DNA from: Myxococcales bacterium
GTDB lineage: Bacteria > Myxococcota_A > Polyangia > Fen-1088
Reading direction: 5' to 3'
Assembly: GCA_003158455.1 (NCBI GenBank)
Contig: PMJO01000273.1
Location: 1-43,628, forward strand
Length of the DNA: 43,628 nucleotides
Shown: positions 24,902-33,156 of the stretch, piece by piece
How the letters are laid out: each line of letters begins with the position of its first letter
Numbering within the stretch: position 1 is the stretch's first letter
Position numbers and translations under genes: made by a program
Notes under the pieces: model-generated
What the model saw: the letters and a program-made list of their open reading frames with translations, nothing else
The model's database searches: none
Told to the model about the DNA's origin: nothing

Positions 24902-26440
24902 ATGAAAGCCACTAGGACGACTACGACCACTATGAAACGATCTTGTTGCACCTTCCTCTTTCTCACTATTGTTGTCAGTGCTGGTTGCACCACCACCGAC
25001 AACAACGTGGGCAGCCTCGGGAATGACTCGGCCGTGGCGGGCGGTTCTGGGCAAGATGCGCGCGACGGCAAGCCAGCGAGCGCCTGCACTGCGGACTCCG
25101 ATTGTCCCGTAGGTCTAAGCTGCGGCTATGCGGTTGCCGATGGGTGTGCGGCGAAGGGCGTGTGCATTCAGAGCAATTTTCAAGGAGCCGTTGGGCCGGA
25201 CTACATGTGCGGATGCGATGGAAGGGGAATCCTCCCCGTCCTGATCCAAGACTCTGGTAGTTCATCGACCGTGCTCTACGTGTCGGCCCCGTACTCAGGG
25301 TGGGCCGGACCTTGCGTGGGTCTGCCCGATGCCGCCGTGTTCGATTCGGCCGGCATGGGCAAGGATGTCGGACCGGAATCGATCTCCGCGGACGCTGGCA
25401 GGGTTTGCCTCTATCCGGCGGGCGCGGATACATCAGTCGAAGTCGGGAATGGCAGTTTTGTGGGATGCAGACCGGGACTGACGCAGGACCTCTGCGATCC
25501 CTCTTCGTACCAAATGACCTGCCAAGCTAGCGGGCTCACGCCGGCTTCGATTCCTCAACCTGCGAGCACGCTCAACTGCAAAGCAGTCCCCGTGCCAACA
25601 CCCAGCAACACGCTCTTCTACTGTTGCCCCTGTGCCGACAGTCCCTTGCCTGACGCGGCGGTACCCGATGCGGCCGGCGTGGGCAAGGACGCCGCACAGG
25701 ACGCGCCCGAGGCTGGCGCCACCCATCGATGTCAGGCGAATGGGGCGACCTGTACGGCCATCACGCCCAACACGGCATGCACGCCCTTTACAGGACGTCT
25801 CTATGACGACAAGGCGGGATGCTACTCCACCGTGGATACGACCCTGGGGTGTTGCGCCACGGCCACGGGTGAGTTTTGTGCACTGCCTGCCGCGAGCGGC
25901 TGCTATCAAAGCGCGACAGTCTCCACCATTGCATACTGGACGCCGAACTTGGCGGGCGCGGGAGTGACGCTGATTCCGGGTGGCGGACCTTGCGATCAAA
26001 CCGAGTATGCCAAGGTTGCATCAGCGCCACCATGTGCCGCGAATCCGCCGGATGCGGCCGCGCTGCCCGATGCTCCCACCAGCGATGCGCATACCCCTGT
26101 GACTCTCCCATTGTGCACTACCGACAGCGACTGCTGCGTGTCAGTCGACGAGTGCATGGCCACCGCAACCCTGACTGGCAACCGCGGCTACGGCCCGGTC
26201 CCAGGCACTCACGCCACATGCCTGCCCTGTATGGTGCCTGCCATCCAGGTCCAGTGCCAAGGTGGTTTTTGCGTCGGCACCAGGCTCATCAACTTCTACG
26301 ATTCTTCCAGCCCGCTCCTCCACTCCCATTGCGGCGCCATTGCCCTGCCCGACGCTGGCGCTGCACACGCTGCCTCGCCCCACGCTGCTGTCGACGCAGG
26401 CCAGTCGTACCAAACTTTCTGGACTTGCGGGGGACCGTAG
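24902..26440 (+). CDS. Cysteine-rich, internally repeated lipoprotein
   Basis: 512 residues from ATG 24902, supported by AGAGG six bases upstream; the next ATG (24932) lacks a ribosome site. The N-terminus MKATRTTTTTMKRSCC leads into FLFLTIVVSAGC, a lipobox. The mature protein carries repeated Cys modules (CTADSDCPVGLSC near residue 61 and CTTDSDCCVSVDEC near 404) and repeated Asp/Ala linkers (LPDAAVFDSAGMGKDV and LPDAAVPDAAGVGKDA). These C-x(4)-DC modules are frequent in myxobacterial surface proteins. Likely displayed on the cell surface; ligand and function unknown. Convergent with the coiled-coil protein gene. Confidence 0.72.
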   Translation: MKATRTTTTTMKRSCCTFLFLTIVVSAGCTTTDNNVGSLGNDSAVAGGSGQDARDGKPASACTADSDCPVGLSCGYAVADGCAAKGVCIQSNFQGAVGPDYMCGCDGRGILPVLIQDSGSSSTVLYVSAPYSGWAGPCVGLPDAAVFDSAGMGKDVGPESISADAGRVCLYPAGADTSVEVGNGSFVGCRPGLTQDLCDPSSYQMTCQASGLTPASIPQPASTLNCKAVPVPTPSNTLFYCCPCADSPLPDAAVPDAAGVGKDAAQDAPEAGATHRCQANGATCTAITPNTACTPFTGRLYDDKAGCYSTVDTTLGCCATATGEFCALPAASGCYQSATVSTIAYWTPNLAGAGVTLIPGGGPCDQTEYAKVASAPPCAANPPDAAALPDAPTSDAHTPVTLPLCTTDSDCCVSVDECMATATLTGNRGYGPVPGTHATCLPCMVPAIQVQCQGGFCVGTRLINFYDSSSPLLHSHCGAIALPDAGAAHAASPHAAVDAGQSYQTFWTCGGP

Positions 26441-26609
26441 AACGCCCGCGTAGGCGAAGGCAGGCCTAGCCCACGGCCTGGCAGCTGCTGCCGCAGCTGC
26501 CAGGCCTGGAGCCAGAGCGCCCCTTCGGGGGCTAGGCCTGCACGCCCCACCCCAGCCCCACGCGCGCTTCGCGCGCGCCCGTCGCGGGAGGGACTGGCGA
26601 GGCCGAGCT
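26441..26609. terminator. Nested inverted repeats between convergent genes
   Basis: An inner perfect hairpin (arms GGCCTGGCAGCTGC at 26475-26488 and its complement at 26493-26506, loop TGCC) sits inside outer arms GCAGGCCTAGCCC at 26460-26472 and its complement at 26529-26541. A CCCC-TTC-GGGG mini-hairpin is at 26519-26530. No U-tract follows, so it may terminate by structure or be a repeat element. Beyond it, 26560-26600 has GC blocks (GCGCGCCCGTCGCGGGAGGG) resembling the dispersed repeat family but without the palindrome. Confidence 0.6.
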
Positions 26610-27554
26610 TTATCGATCGCAGCGGACCGCGAGCGACCAGCCTTCGTAGAAGTACACCTGGCGTAGCGTGCCGGGCTCGCCGCACGAGTGCTTGTCGAGG
26701 CTGGGCAGCACGCACACTTCGTGCGGCCCGGCGTGGGTGCGCACCGAGGTTCGCTTGTGGCCGGGCAGGGCACCGTAGGAGCGACCGTCGATCTGCAACT
26801 GGGAGGGCCGGGCGCAGTGCGAGTTGTCGATCTCGATCCAAACTGCGGGTGCCGTGGTGGGAGGAGCCGATGTCTTGGGCGGCGTGCGCAGGGTTCGACT
26901 GGGATCCTCGGTCCCACTGGCCTCGGGATCAGCAGCGGAATCGTCCAGGGTCCAGGCGGCGGGATTGGACGGGTCAGTTGGCAATGCCTCCTCGGCGCCT
27001 GCGACCGGGCCTCCGGTCGCGCCCGGAGTGGGCAATTCGCAGCCCGCGTGGCGCAACTCGGCGCCTAGTTGCACGTAAAAAGCGACGCGCATCTCTTGCA
27101 GATCGCGCAGCATGTCCTGGTGGATCTGGCTCGCCTTCTTGACATTGAGGCGATAGTCCGGCGTCAACCCGGATGTGTCGCCCAGTTCGTCGGCGCGGCG
27201 GATTTCGCGAAAGCGTGACTCCATCTCACGGCCGATGGCCAGGTAGCGGCCTCCGGCGGCCAGCGCCCGTCCGTACAGGGCTGCGGCCGAGGCTGGACAG
27301 ACCTTGGCAGCGTGACCTTCGTGGCTGCCAGCCGGCCGCGCCACCTCGGACAGGGTGCCGTGAACCGCGGTCGAGAATTCGTTGCGAACCTGGTCCATGT
27401 CGGCTTGCAGAGCCAAGAAACGATCCACGGTTCGGCGCAAGACCGTGATGTCGCCGAACACCGGATCGATGCGCGGACTCACCGTGGTTCGGAATGGCGT
27501 TGCCGCAGACGACTGCGCGGCAGCTGCGAGAACCAGCCAAAGCGGAAACAACAT
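26610..27554 (-). CDS. Secreted protein with coiled-coil N-terminal half
   Basis: 314 residues with a signal peptide (MLFPLWLVLAAAAQSSAA). Residues about 30-190 are helical and coiled-coil-like (ITVLRRTVDRFLALQADMDQ, SQIHQDMLRDLQEMRVAFYV). A Pro/Thr/Asp-rich linker precedes a C-terminal module of about 90 residues with cysteines (NSHCARPSQLQIDGRSYGAL, HEVCVLPSLDKHSCGEPG) and strand-like segments, resembling a small disulfide-bonded carbohydrate- or protein-binding domain. No family is recognised. It is divergent from the DHH-like gene with only about 35 bases between starts. Confidence 0.6.
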   Translation of the reverse strand: MLFPLWLVLAAAAQSSAATPFRTTVSPRIDPVFGDITVLRRTVDRFLALQADMDQVRNEFSTAVHGTLSEVARPAGSHEGHAAKVCPASAAALYGRALAAGGRYLAIGREMESRFREIRRADELGDTSGLTPDYRLNVKKASQIHQDMLRDLQEMRVAFYVQLGAELRHAGCELPTPGATGGPVAGAEEALPTDPSNPAAWTLDDSAADPEASGTEDPSRTLRTPPKTSAPPTTAPAVWIEIDNSHCARPSQLQIDGRSYGALPGHKRTSVRTHAGPHEVCVLPSLDKHSCGEPGTLRQVYFYEGWSLAVRCDR

Positions 27555-27589
27555 TTATCCTGGGTTCCTTGTTGGGGGAGGCCGCAATT

Positions 27590-28582
27590 ATGGTGCCGAT
27601 GCAAGTAGACCAGCAAGAAACTGGTGGCTCGGGCGCCGGGCCGCCGCTATCTTCAGCCCCACAAGCCATGAGCGCGAGCAAGGTTGAGTCCGGTAGCGGC
27701 GTGCGTTTTGCGTTCCTGACGCCGCGGAAGCTGCCGCCGGCCGACACCCTGGGCGGTCGGGTGGTGGTGCTGGACATCGGCTTCGCCTCCGAGGGAGGTG
27801 GCTCGTCGTTCGCGGGAGTCACCATCCCCTTCATCAACGGTCTGGGCAGCCGGCTGGCTGCCTGGGTGGACCATCACGACCACGAGCGCCACGTCGATTT
27901 TGTCCGCGATCCTCGTTTTCTCCTGTCCGACAAGGCTGAGCATGGTGGCTGCCCGGAGATGATCACCCCGGAGTTCGTGGCTGCGGTCGGACCGGTGGAC
28001 ACGGTGGCCATGCACATGGACCTGGATGGGCTCTACGCGGGCGCCAAGTGGGTGCTGGGGGGGATCGAGCCCTATCCAGGCGCTGATGCGGACGCGCGCG
28101 CGGTGGACACGCGGCGGGGCGAGCCGGGCCCCATCGCCACGCGCATCGATCGCGCCTTGCGGGCTCGCTTTCGCGACGAGACGCTCAAGTACCGCGTGAT
28201 CCAGTACCTGCTCGCGCGCACCCAGGCGCCTCATCACTGGGAGGAGATCGAACGTGCGGCGCGGCTAATCGACCCGCTCCTGGAGCAGGCGCACAAGATC
28301 GCCCTGCGCTACGAAGTCGAAGGCAACGTGGCGTACGTGGATGTCCGGTCGAGCGCAGCCTATGACAAGACCGAACTGCTGCTCCTCGGCCAGCAGCGCG
28401 CGGCCGTGGCAGTGGTGCGGGACTCCGGATCGCTGTCCATCGCGGCTGACTACCAATCCGGGCTGGACCTGATCAAGTTGTTCGACCTGGGCGGCGGCAT
28501 GCCCACGCGCGTGTCTGTGCCCGAGTCGCGCCTCGAAGAGGTGCTGCAGAAGCTCGCCGAGACGGTTGCGCAGCGTCGGTAA
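27590..28582 (+). CDS. DHH-superfamily-like phosphoesterase candidate
   Basis: 330 residues from ATG 27590, preceded by GGGGGAGG eight bases upstream; ATGs at 27599 and 27668 are alternatives, and the longer frame from 27494 runs into the divergent gene. A core strand VVVLDIGFA is followed after about 35 residues by WVDHHDHERHVDF, like the DHH signature that binds catalytic metals in nanoRNases and pyrophosphatases. Another acidic motif, MHMDLDGLYAGAKW, resembles the DxD site. The C-terminal part (VAVVRDSGSLSIAADYQSGL ... GGGMPTRVSVPE) would be the substrate-recognition domain with its glycine-rich turn. Substrate unknown; the family call is moderate. Confidence 0.55.
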   Translation: MVPMQVDQQETGGSGAGPPLSSAPQAMSASKVESGSGVRFAFLTPRKLPPADTLGGRVVVLDIGFASEGGGSSFAGVTIPFINGLGSRLAAWVDHHDHERHVDFVRDPRFLLSDKAEHGGCPEMITPEFVAAVGPVDTVAMHMDLDGLYAGAKWVLGGIEPYPGADADARAVDTRRGEPGPIATRIDRALRARFRDETLKYRVIQYLLARTQAPHHWEEIERAARLIDPLLEQAHKIALRYEVEGNVAYVDVRSSAAYDKTELLLLGQQRAAVAVVRDSGSLSIAADYQSGLDLIKLFDLGGGMPTRVSVPESRLEEVLQKLAETVAQRR

Positions 28583-28585
28583 GTG

Positions 28586-28709
28586 AGCTTTTTCACCACA
28601 GAGAGCACGGAGGGCACAGAGATCGGAGAAGAAGAAAGGGTTCGGACAAGACCCTTTCTTCTTTCCGATCCGGCTCTGGGTTCTCTGTGCTCTCTGTGGT
28701 GAAAAAGCT
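28586..28709. repeat. Long nested hairpin repeat
   Basis: Perfect 23-base outer arms at 28586-28608 (beginning AGCTTTTTCACCACAGAGAG) and 28687-28709 enclose a near-perfect inner stem, 28621-28641 paired with 28651-28670 (GATCGGA.. with ACCCTTTCTTC..), one base bulged. The outer arm contains the CACCACAGAG..CACAGAGA wording of a repeat seen between genes in many environmental bacteria. It sits four bases after the DHH-like gene stop and 52 bases before cysE, so it can also act as a terminator. Confidence 0.85.
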
Positions 28710-28761
28710 AGCCACTGTCTTAGGCGCTGGTCAACCCGTCGAATCGAGGTAGAGTCGACGC

Positions 28762-29670
28762 ATGCACGTGAAGCACGGCACGCCTCCCAAGAAGTCCCAC
28801 CAGGCTCTCGCCGAGCGCATCCTTAGGCAGCGCGGCCGCGGAGCGCACCCGCTGGCCAGCCCGATGCCGTCGCCGGACGAGGTCGCAACCCTGGTAGAAG
28901 ACCTGCTGTCGGTGATCCTGCCGGGAACCCGGCGCACGCGCATGCTGGGCCGGACCTCGCACGCGGCTGCGCGGGAGCGAGTGGCCGAAGTGCTGGGCGA
29001 CCTGGAGCTGCGACTGGAAGAGTTGGTTTTTCTGGGATTGCACCGCCTCTGCCCTGACGTTGCCAAGAACAAGGACGCCTGCTGGCGGCGCGCCCAGAGC
29101 ATCACCGCACGCACGCTGGCAGCCCTGCCCGATCTGCGCGGCCTGCTGGAAAAGGACATCCAGCTTGCCGTCGAAGCGGATCCCGCGGCCACCGGCACCG
29201 ACGAGGTAGTCGCCTGCTATCCCGGACTTTATGCCATAGCCATCTACCGGGCGGCACATCGTCTGCTGCGGGAAGGGGCACTGCTGGTGCCGCGCATGAT
29301 GACCGAGTACGCCCACTCGCGTACCGGCATCGACATCCACCCCGGCGCGAGCGTGGGCTCGCCCTTTTTCATCGACCACGGAACGGGCATTGTCATCGGT
29401 GAGACCGCCCGCATCGGCAACGCGGTTCGTATCTATCAAGGTGTCACCCTGGGCGCGCTGTCGATCAAGCGCAAGCAGGGCATGCTGGCGGCCGCCTCGG
29501 CGACCAAACCCGCCGTGCCCCAGCGCCACCCGACCATCGAAAACGACGTGGTCATCTATGCCAACGCCACAATCCTGGGGGGCGATACGGTCATCGGCAA
29601 GGGCGCGGTCGTGGGCGCCAACGCTTGGATCAGCTACTCGGTGCCGCCCGGCCGGCGCGTAGGAGCCTAG
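28762..29670 (+). CDS. cysE: Serine O-acetyltransferase
   Basis: 302 residues. It transfers acetyl from acetyl-CoA to L-serine, the first committed step of cysteine synthesis. The N-terminal helical region (to about 180) precedes a left-handed beta-helix of hexapeptide repeats: TGIDIHPGASVGSPFFIDHG, GIVIGETARIGNAVRIYQGV, TLGALS, then PTIENDVVIYANATILGGDT and the C-terminal VGANAWISYSVPPG. The catalytic His/Asp lie in DIHPGA and IDHG. It is longer than E. coli CysE and resembles the EpsC-type branch. It follows the long hairpin and precedes the DUF1704 gene by 24 bases. Confidence 0.93.
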   Translation: MHVKHGTPPKKSHQALAERILRQRGRGAHPLASPMPSPDEVATLVEDLLSVILPGTRRTRMLGRTSHAAARERVAEVLGDLELRLEELVFLGLHRLCPDVAKNKDACWRRAQSITARTLAALPDLRGLLEKDIQLAVEADPAATGTDEVVACYPGLYAIAIYRAAHRLLREGALLVPRMMTEYAHSRTGIDIHPGASVGSPFFIDHGTGIVIGETARIGNAVRIYQGVTLGALSIKRKQGMLAAASATKPAVPQRHPTIENDVVIYANATILGGDTVIGKGAVVGANAWISYSVPPGRRVGA

Positions 29671-29694
29671 ACCCCTGCACGATCAAAGGTCCGG

Positions 29695-30969
29695 ATGGCG
29701 ATCTCCCAGCGTCTGCTTGCCCTGCTGCGCGAGGTTTCCGCCGAGATCCTCGACGCGCAAAGACCGCTGCGGGTCATTCGCCTACTGACCTGGCCCGAGG
29801 AGGTGGAGCGGGCCTTTTTCGAAAATGGCGCACGCGAGCTGCCGCGTCCAATCTACCAGGTGCCCCCGGAGGTGGAGGCCGCGGACATGCGCTTTCGCGG
29901 CTTGGCCCAGCGGGTGACCGGCGACAACGAAATCGAGCGCTTTTTGCACGAGACCTGTGTGGCCATGGCCACGGCGGCTCGCATGTTGTGCGCCATCGGC
30001 AGCAAGGACTTCTACTTTCACTCGGTCGAGATCTATGGCCGTCCGGGCAGCCTCTCCTCGGATCGGCGGACCACCAATTCCGATCTGGCCCACCACTTTG
30101 AAAAGGTGATTGCCGGCTACGCTCCACCGCCCGCAGCCGTCGACCAGCCGAGTATCGACGCGGAGGATGCCGCCAACCAGCTACGCGCGCGGTTTCAGGC
30201 GCGCTTTGCCGGGCTGCAGGTACGAGTCGTAATCGTGGACAAGCTGGCGGCCAACGCATCGGCCAGTGTCGACGAGATCAAGATCAAACGCGACGCCCGT
30301 TTCTCACCGCGCGATCTGCTGCAGATTGAGTGCCACGAACTGGGGGTGCATGTGACTACGGCGCTCAACGGCCGGGCGCAGCCGGTGCTACCGTTTGTCG
30401 GCGTGCCTTCTCCGCGCACCACGCGGACCCAGGAAGGACTGGCGGTTTTCACCGAGTTCGTCACCCGGTCGACCAGCCTGGCCCGCGTGCGGCGTCTGTG
30501 CGACCGCACCCTGGCGGTCCAGATGGCCGAGGAAGGGGCCAGTTTTCTCGACCTCTACCGGTTCTTTCTCGGCCGCGGTCATGACGAGCGTGCTTCGTTT
30601 GATTGCGCGCGCCGGGTGTGCCGCGGGGGGATGGTGGAGGGTGGCGCTCCGTTCACCAAGGACGTGTGTTACTTGGACGGGCTCTTGCGGGTCACCAACT
30701 TTCTTCGCATCGCGCTGACCAAGGGGCAAAGCCACCTGGTCCGCCTGCTCTTTGTCGGCAAGATCGCCATCGAGGACATCCCACTTTTCGACCGACTGGT
30801 GCGCGAGGGCGTGGCGCAAGAGCCCCGCTTTCTGCCCGCCTGGGCGCAGGACCTGTCCTACTTGACCGCGTTCATGAGCTACACAGTGTTTCTTGGACGC
30901 AGCGATCTGAGTGCGGAACAGCGCCGCCTTGACGACCAGTTGGCGCGCGCCGAAGCGGAGTTGATCTGA
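29695..30969 (+). CDS. DUF1704 / QEGLA-motif metallopeptidase-like protein
   Basis: 424 residues. It matches the family annotated as flavohaemoglobin expression-modulating QEGLA motif protein: the motif is TRTQEGLAVFTEF at about residue 242. The preceding CHELGVHVTTALNG contains HExxxH, the zinc-binding motif of the eukaryotic homologue MATCAP, a tubulin tyrosine carboxypeptidase of the same family. FDCARRVCRGG and FTKDVCYLDGL are further conserved blocks. It is probably a carboxypeptidase-like enzyme with an unknown bacterial substrate. The 24-base spacing suggests co-transcription with cysE, but a functional link is not evident. Confidence 0.85.
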   Translation: MAISQRLLALLREVSAEILDAQRPLRVIRLLTWPEEVERAFFENGARELPRPIYQVPPEVEAADMRFRGLAQRVTGDNEIERFLHETCVAMATAARMLCAIGSKDFYFHSVEIYGRPGSLSSDRRTTNSDLAHHFEKVIAGYAPPPAAVDQPSIDAEDAANQLRARFQARFAGLQVRVVIVDKLAANASASVDEIKIKRDARFSPRDLLQIECHELGVHVTTALNGRAQPVLPFVGVPSPRTTRTQEGLAVFTEFVTRSTSLARVRRLCDRTLAVQMAEEGASFLDLYRFFLGRGHDERASFDCARRVCRGGMVEGGAPFTKDVCYLDGLLRVTNFLRIALTKGQSHLVRLLFVGKIAIEDIPLFDRLVREGVAQEPRFLPAWAQDLSYLTAFMSYTVFLGRSDLSAEQRRLDDQLARAEAELI

Positions 30970-31034
30970 GCAGCTTCGGGCTGTACGGCCCCGCGGCGCC
31001 CGCCAACTTCATGGATAGCGGCAAGACCCGCGGC

Positions 31035-31991
31035 CTATTGGGTGATCCCGGCTGGTAGGCGAGGGCGCTGCAAGAACCTGCGAATCAAGTCGAGCTGGCC
31101 GTCGGCATGGTAGCTGGAACGGACTAGTGGCCCGGACTCGACGTGGGCAAATCCCAGGGCGAGCGCCTCCTGTTTGAGCTGGGAGAATTCTTCGGGCGGG
31201 ACGTGGCGGGCCACCGGCAGATGCTGGCGCGACGGGCGCAGGTACTGACCCAGGGTTAGGATCTCGACGCCGATGCCACGCACTTCGCGCAGGACCGCGC
31301 GCACCTCGTCCAAGGTTTCGCCCAACCCCAGCATCAGCCCGGTCTTGCCGAGAAACCCGCGCCGGCTGGCATGGGCCAGCACCGCATAAGAGCGGGAATA
31401 GCTGGCCTGGACGCGAACCTCACCTGCCAGACGGGGCACGGTTTCTAGGTTGTGGGCGAAGACATCGGGCCCGGCATCGAGGACCTGATCGACCGCGGCC
31501 AGGTCGCCGGCAAAGTCGCCAGTCAGCGCTTCCAGCATGAGATCCGGACAGTGTTGCTTGACCGCGCGGATGGTGGCGGCCCAGTGGGCTGCGCCGCCGT
31601 CGGCGAGGTCGTCCCGGCTTACGCAGGTGATTACGGCGTGGCGCAGACGCAAACCCGCCAGAACTTCAGCCACCCGGTCAGGTTCGGCAGAGTCGGGCGG
31701 CCGCGGCTGGCCGCTGGGAACGTCGCAGAACTTGCAGGACCGGGTGCACACGCCACCCAGGATCATGATGGTCAAGGATCGCCGGCTCCAGCATTCGCCG
31801 ATGTTTGGGCACGACGCGCTTTCGCAGACGGTGTGCAGCCCCTGCGCGTGCACCTGGGCGCGCAGATCGAAGTAGGCCGCATCGCTGGGAAGCTTCATGC
31901 GGATCCACGGCGGGTGACGGGCCTCCCCGCTGGCCGGGGCAGGGCGCACTGCCCGCAGGCGGCGGGATCGCGTATCCACGACGCGGCTCAT
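31035..31991 (-). CDS. lipA: Lipoyl synthase
   Basis: 319 residues from ATG 31991; the frame is open to 32060, but family members start shortly before the RxPPWxR motif (here RHPPWIRMKLP). The auxiliary cluster motif is CESASCPNIGEC (C-x4-C-x5-C), the radical-SAM cluster is CTRSCKFC (C-x3-C-x2-C), and the C-terminal serine ligand is in RSSYHAD. All ligands are present. LipA inserts two sulfurs into octanoyl groups on lipoyl domains of 2-oxoacid dehydrogenases and GcvH. No lipB is in the window. It is divergent from the phosphatase operon. Confidence 0.97.
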   Translation of the reverse strand: MSRVVDTRSRRLRAVRPAPASGEARHPPWIRMKLPSDAAYFDLRAQVHAQGLHTVCESASCPNIGECWSRRSLTIMILGGVCTRSCKFCDVPSGQPRPPDSAEPDRVAEVLAGLRLRHAVITCVSRDDLADGGAAHWAATIRAVKQHCPDLMLEALTGDFAGDLAAVDQVLDAGPDVFAHNLETVPRLAGEVRVQASYSRSYAVLAHASRRGFLGKTGLMLGLGETLDEVRAVLREVRGIGVEILTLGQYLRPSRQHLPVARHVPPEEFSQLKQEALALGFAHVESGPLVRSSYHADGQLDLIRRFLQRPRLPAGITQ

Positions 31992-32042
31992 GCAGAGAAT
32001 GTGGTCGAATCCCGCGCGGGCCGCAAGCCACATCGCACTGGC

Positions 32043-32070
32043 TTGTCGATACGATTCCATCGCCTATGAT
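32043..32070 (+). promoter_or_regulatory. Probable sigma-70 promoter of the phosphatase operon
   Basis: TTGTCG at 32043-32048 and TATGAT at 32065-32070 are separated by 16 bases. Transcription would start near 32077, only a few bases before ATG 32082, so the mRNA would have a very short leader. This supports ATG 32082 over the ATG at 32073, which overlaps the promoter. Confidence 0.5.
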
Positions 32071-32081
32071 GAATGAATCTC

Positions 32082-32750
32082 ATGCAACGAACCATCGTTG
32101 TCGGCGACGTCCACGGCTGCCTGGACGAGCTGCAGACTCTCCTGCGCCAGTGCGGAGTGGCGCGCGGCGAACGCGTGGTCCTGGCGGGCGACCTTCTGGC
32201 CAAAGGACCGGATTCGCGCGGCGTGGTGCGACTGGTGCGCGAAATCGGCGCGCTGGCCGTGCTGGGCAACCACGATTTCTACAGCATCGAGGTGAGACAC
32301 CGGCGCCAGCAGGGCGAGACTAGGCGTCCGCGGCGCTGGCTGCTCGACACCTTGGACGAGTCGGATTGGGCGTTCATCGAGAGCCTGCCTCTCTTCCTGC
32401 GGCTGGGCGCGGACCAGGAAGGCGGTCCTGAATTCGCGGTCGTGCATGCCGGTGCGGTGCCCGGCGTGCCGCTTGACAAGCAGGAGCGCGACCACCTGCT
32501 CAACCTGCGCAGCATGGTCGGAGGCACCGTCCCCACCAGCCGATTGCTGATGCGCTGGCCCTGGGCCGCGGCCTGGCGCGGCCCCGAACACATCGTTTTT
32601 GGGCACGATGCGGTTCGCGGTCTGCAGCAATATCCCCTGGCTACCGGGTTGGATACCGGGTGCGTCTACGGGCGCGAGCTTACCGCGCTGGAGCTTCCCG
32701 CGCGGCGCCTGCACAAGGTGGCGGCGCGCCGACGCTACGCAGCCGTCTGA
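32082..32750 (+). CDS. PPP-family serine/threonine phosphatase or Ap4A hydrolase-like enzyme
   Basis: 222 residues from ATG 32082. All metal-binding blocks of the PPP phosphoesterase family are present: VVGDVHGCLDEL, LAGDLLAKGPDSRG, VLGNHDFY, VVHAG and VFGHDAVRG, ending GLDTGCVYGRELTAL. This family includes bacterial ApaH-type diadenosine tetraphosphatases and PrpA/PrpE-like protein phosphatases; the sequence alone does not decide. It is the first gene of a four-gene plus-strand run with queD 24 bases downstream. Confidence 0.9.
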   Translation: MQRTIVVGDVHGCLDELQTLLRQCGVARGERVVLAGDLLAKGPDSRGVVRLVREIGALAVLGNHDFYSIEVRHRRQQGETRRPRRWLLDTLDESDWAFIESLPLFLRLGADQEGGPEFAVVHAGAVPGVPLDKQERDHLLNLRSMVGGTVPTSRLLMRWPWAAAWRGPEHIVFGHDAVRGLQQYPLATGLDTGCVYGRELTALELPARRLHKVAARRRYAAV

Positions 32751-32774
32751 CCGCGTGCTAGATTGAGGATGGAC

Positions 32775-33143
32775 GTGATTGTCGAGTTGAAGAAGCAATT
32801 CATTTTCGAGGCGGCACACCGCCTGCCCCATGTGCCGGCCGGACACAAGTGCGCGCGGGTACACGGGCACAGCTACCGGGTCGAGTTGGGTTTGCGCGGG
32901 CCGGTCGATGGGCAGACCGGCTGGCTGGTGGATTTTGCGCTTATCGACGACGCCTGGTCGGTGCTGCAGCGACGTTTCGACCATCACATGCTGAACGAGG
33001 TGGAAGGGCTGCAAAACCCCACCTGCGAGAATCTGTGCGGCTACATCTGGACGGAGCTCAAACCGCGCATCCCCCAGCTTTGCGCCGTGACGGTCTGGGA
33101 AACTGCGGATTCTTGCTGTACCTACCGGGGAGAGATGGGGTAA
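32775..33143 (+). CDS. queD: 6-carboxy-5,6,7,8-tetrahydropterin synthase (QueD/PTPS family)
   Basis: 122 residues if GTG 32775 is the start (GAGGA five bases upstream); ATG 32769 and TTG 32763 are in-frame alternatives. Zinc ligands are His15 (FEAAHRLPH), His30 and His32 (VHGHSY), and the catalytic Cys26 lies in GHKCARVHGHS. Further family blocks are FDHHMLNE and NPTCENL with the pterin-binding Glu, and TVWETADSCCTY. QueD makes carboxytetrahydropterin from 7,8-dihydroneopterin triphosphate in queuosine/7-deazaguanine synthesis. queC and queE are not in the window, so the pathway context is not proven here. Confidence 0.92.
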   Translation: MIVELKKQFIFEAAHRLPHVPAGHKCARVHGHSYRVELGLRGPVDGQTGWLVDFALIDDAWSVLQRRFDHHMLNEVEGLQNPTCENLCGYIWTELKPRIPQLCAVTVWETADSCCTYRGEMG

Positions 33144-33156
33144 TTAGCAACCCATC

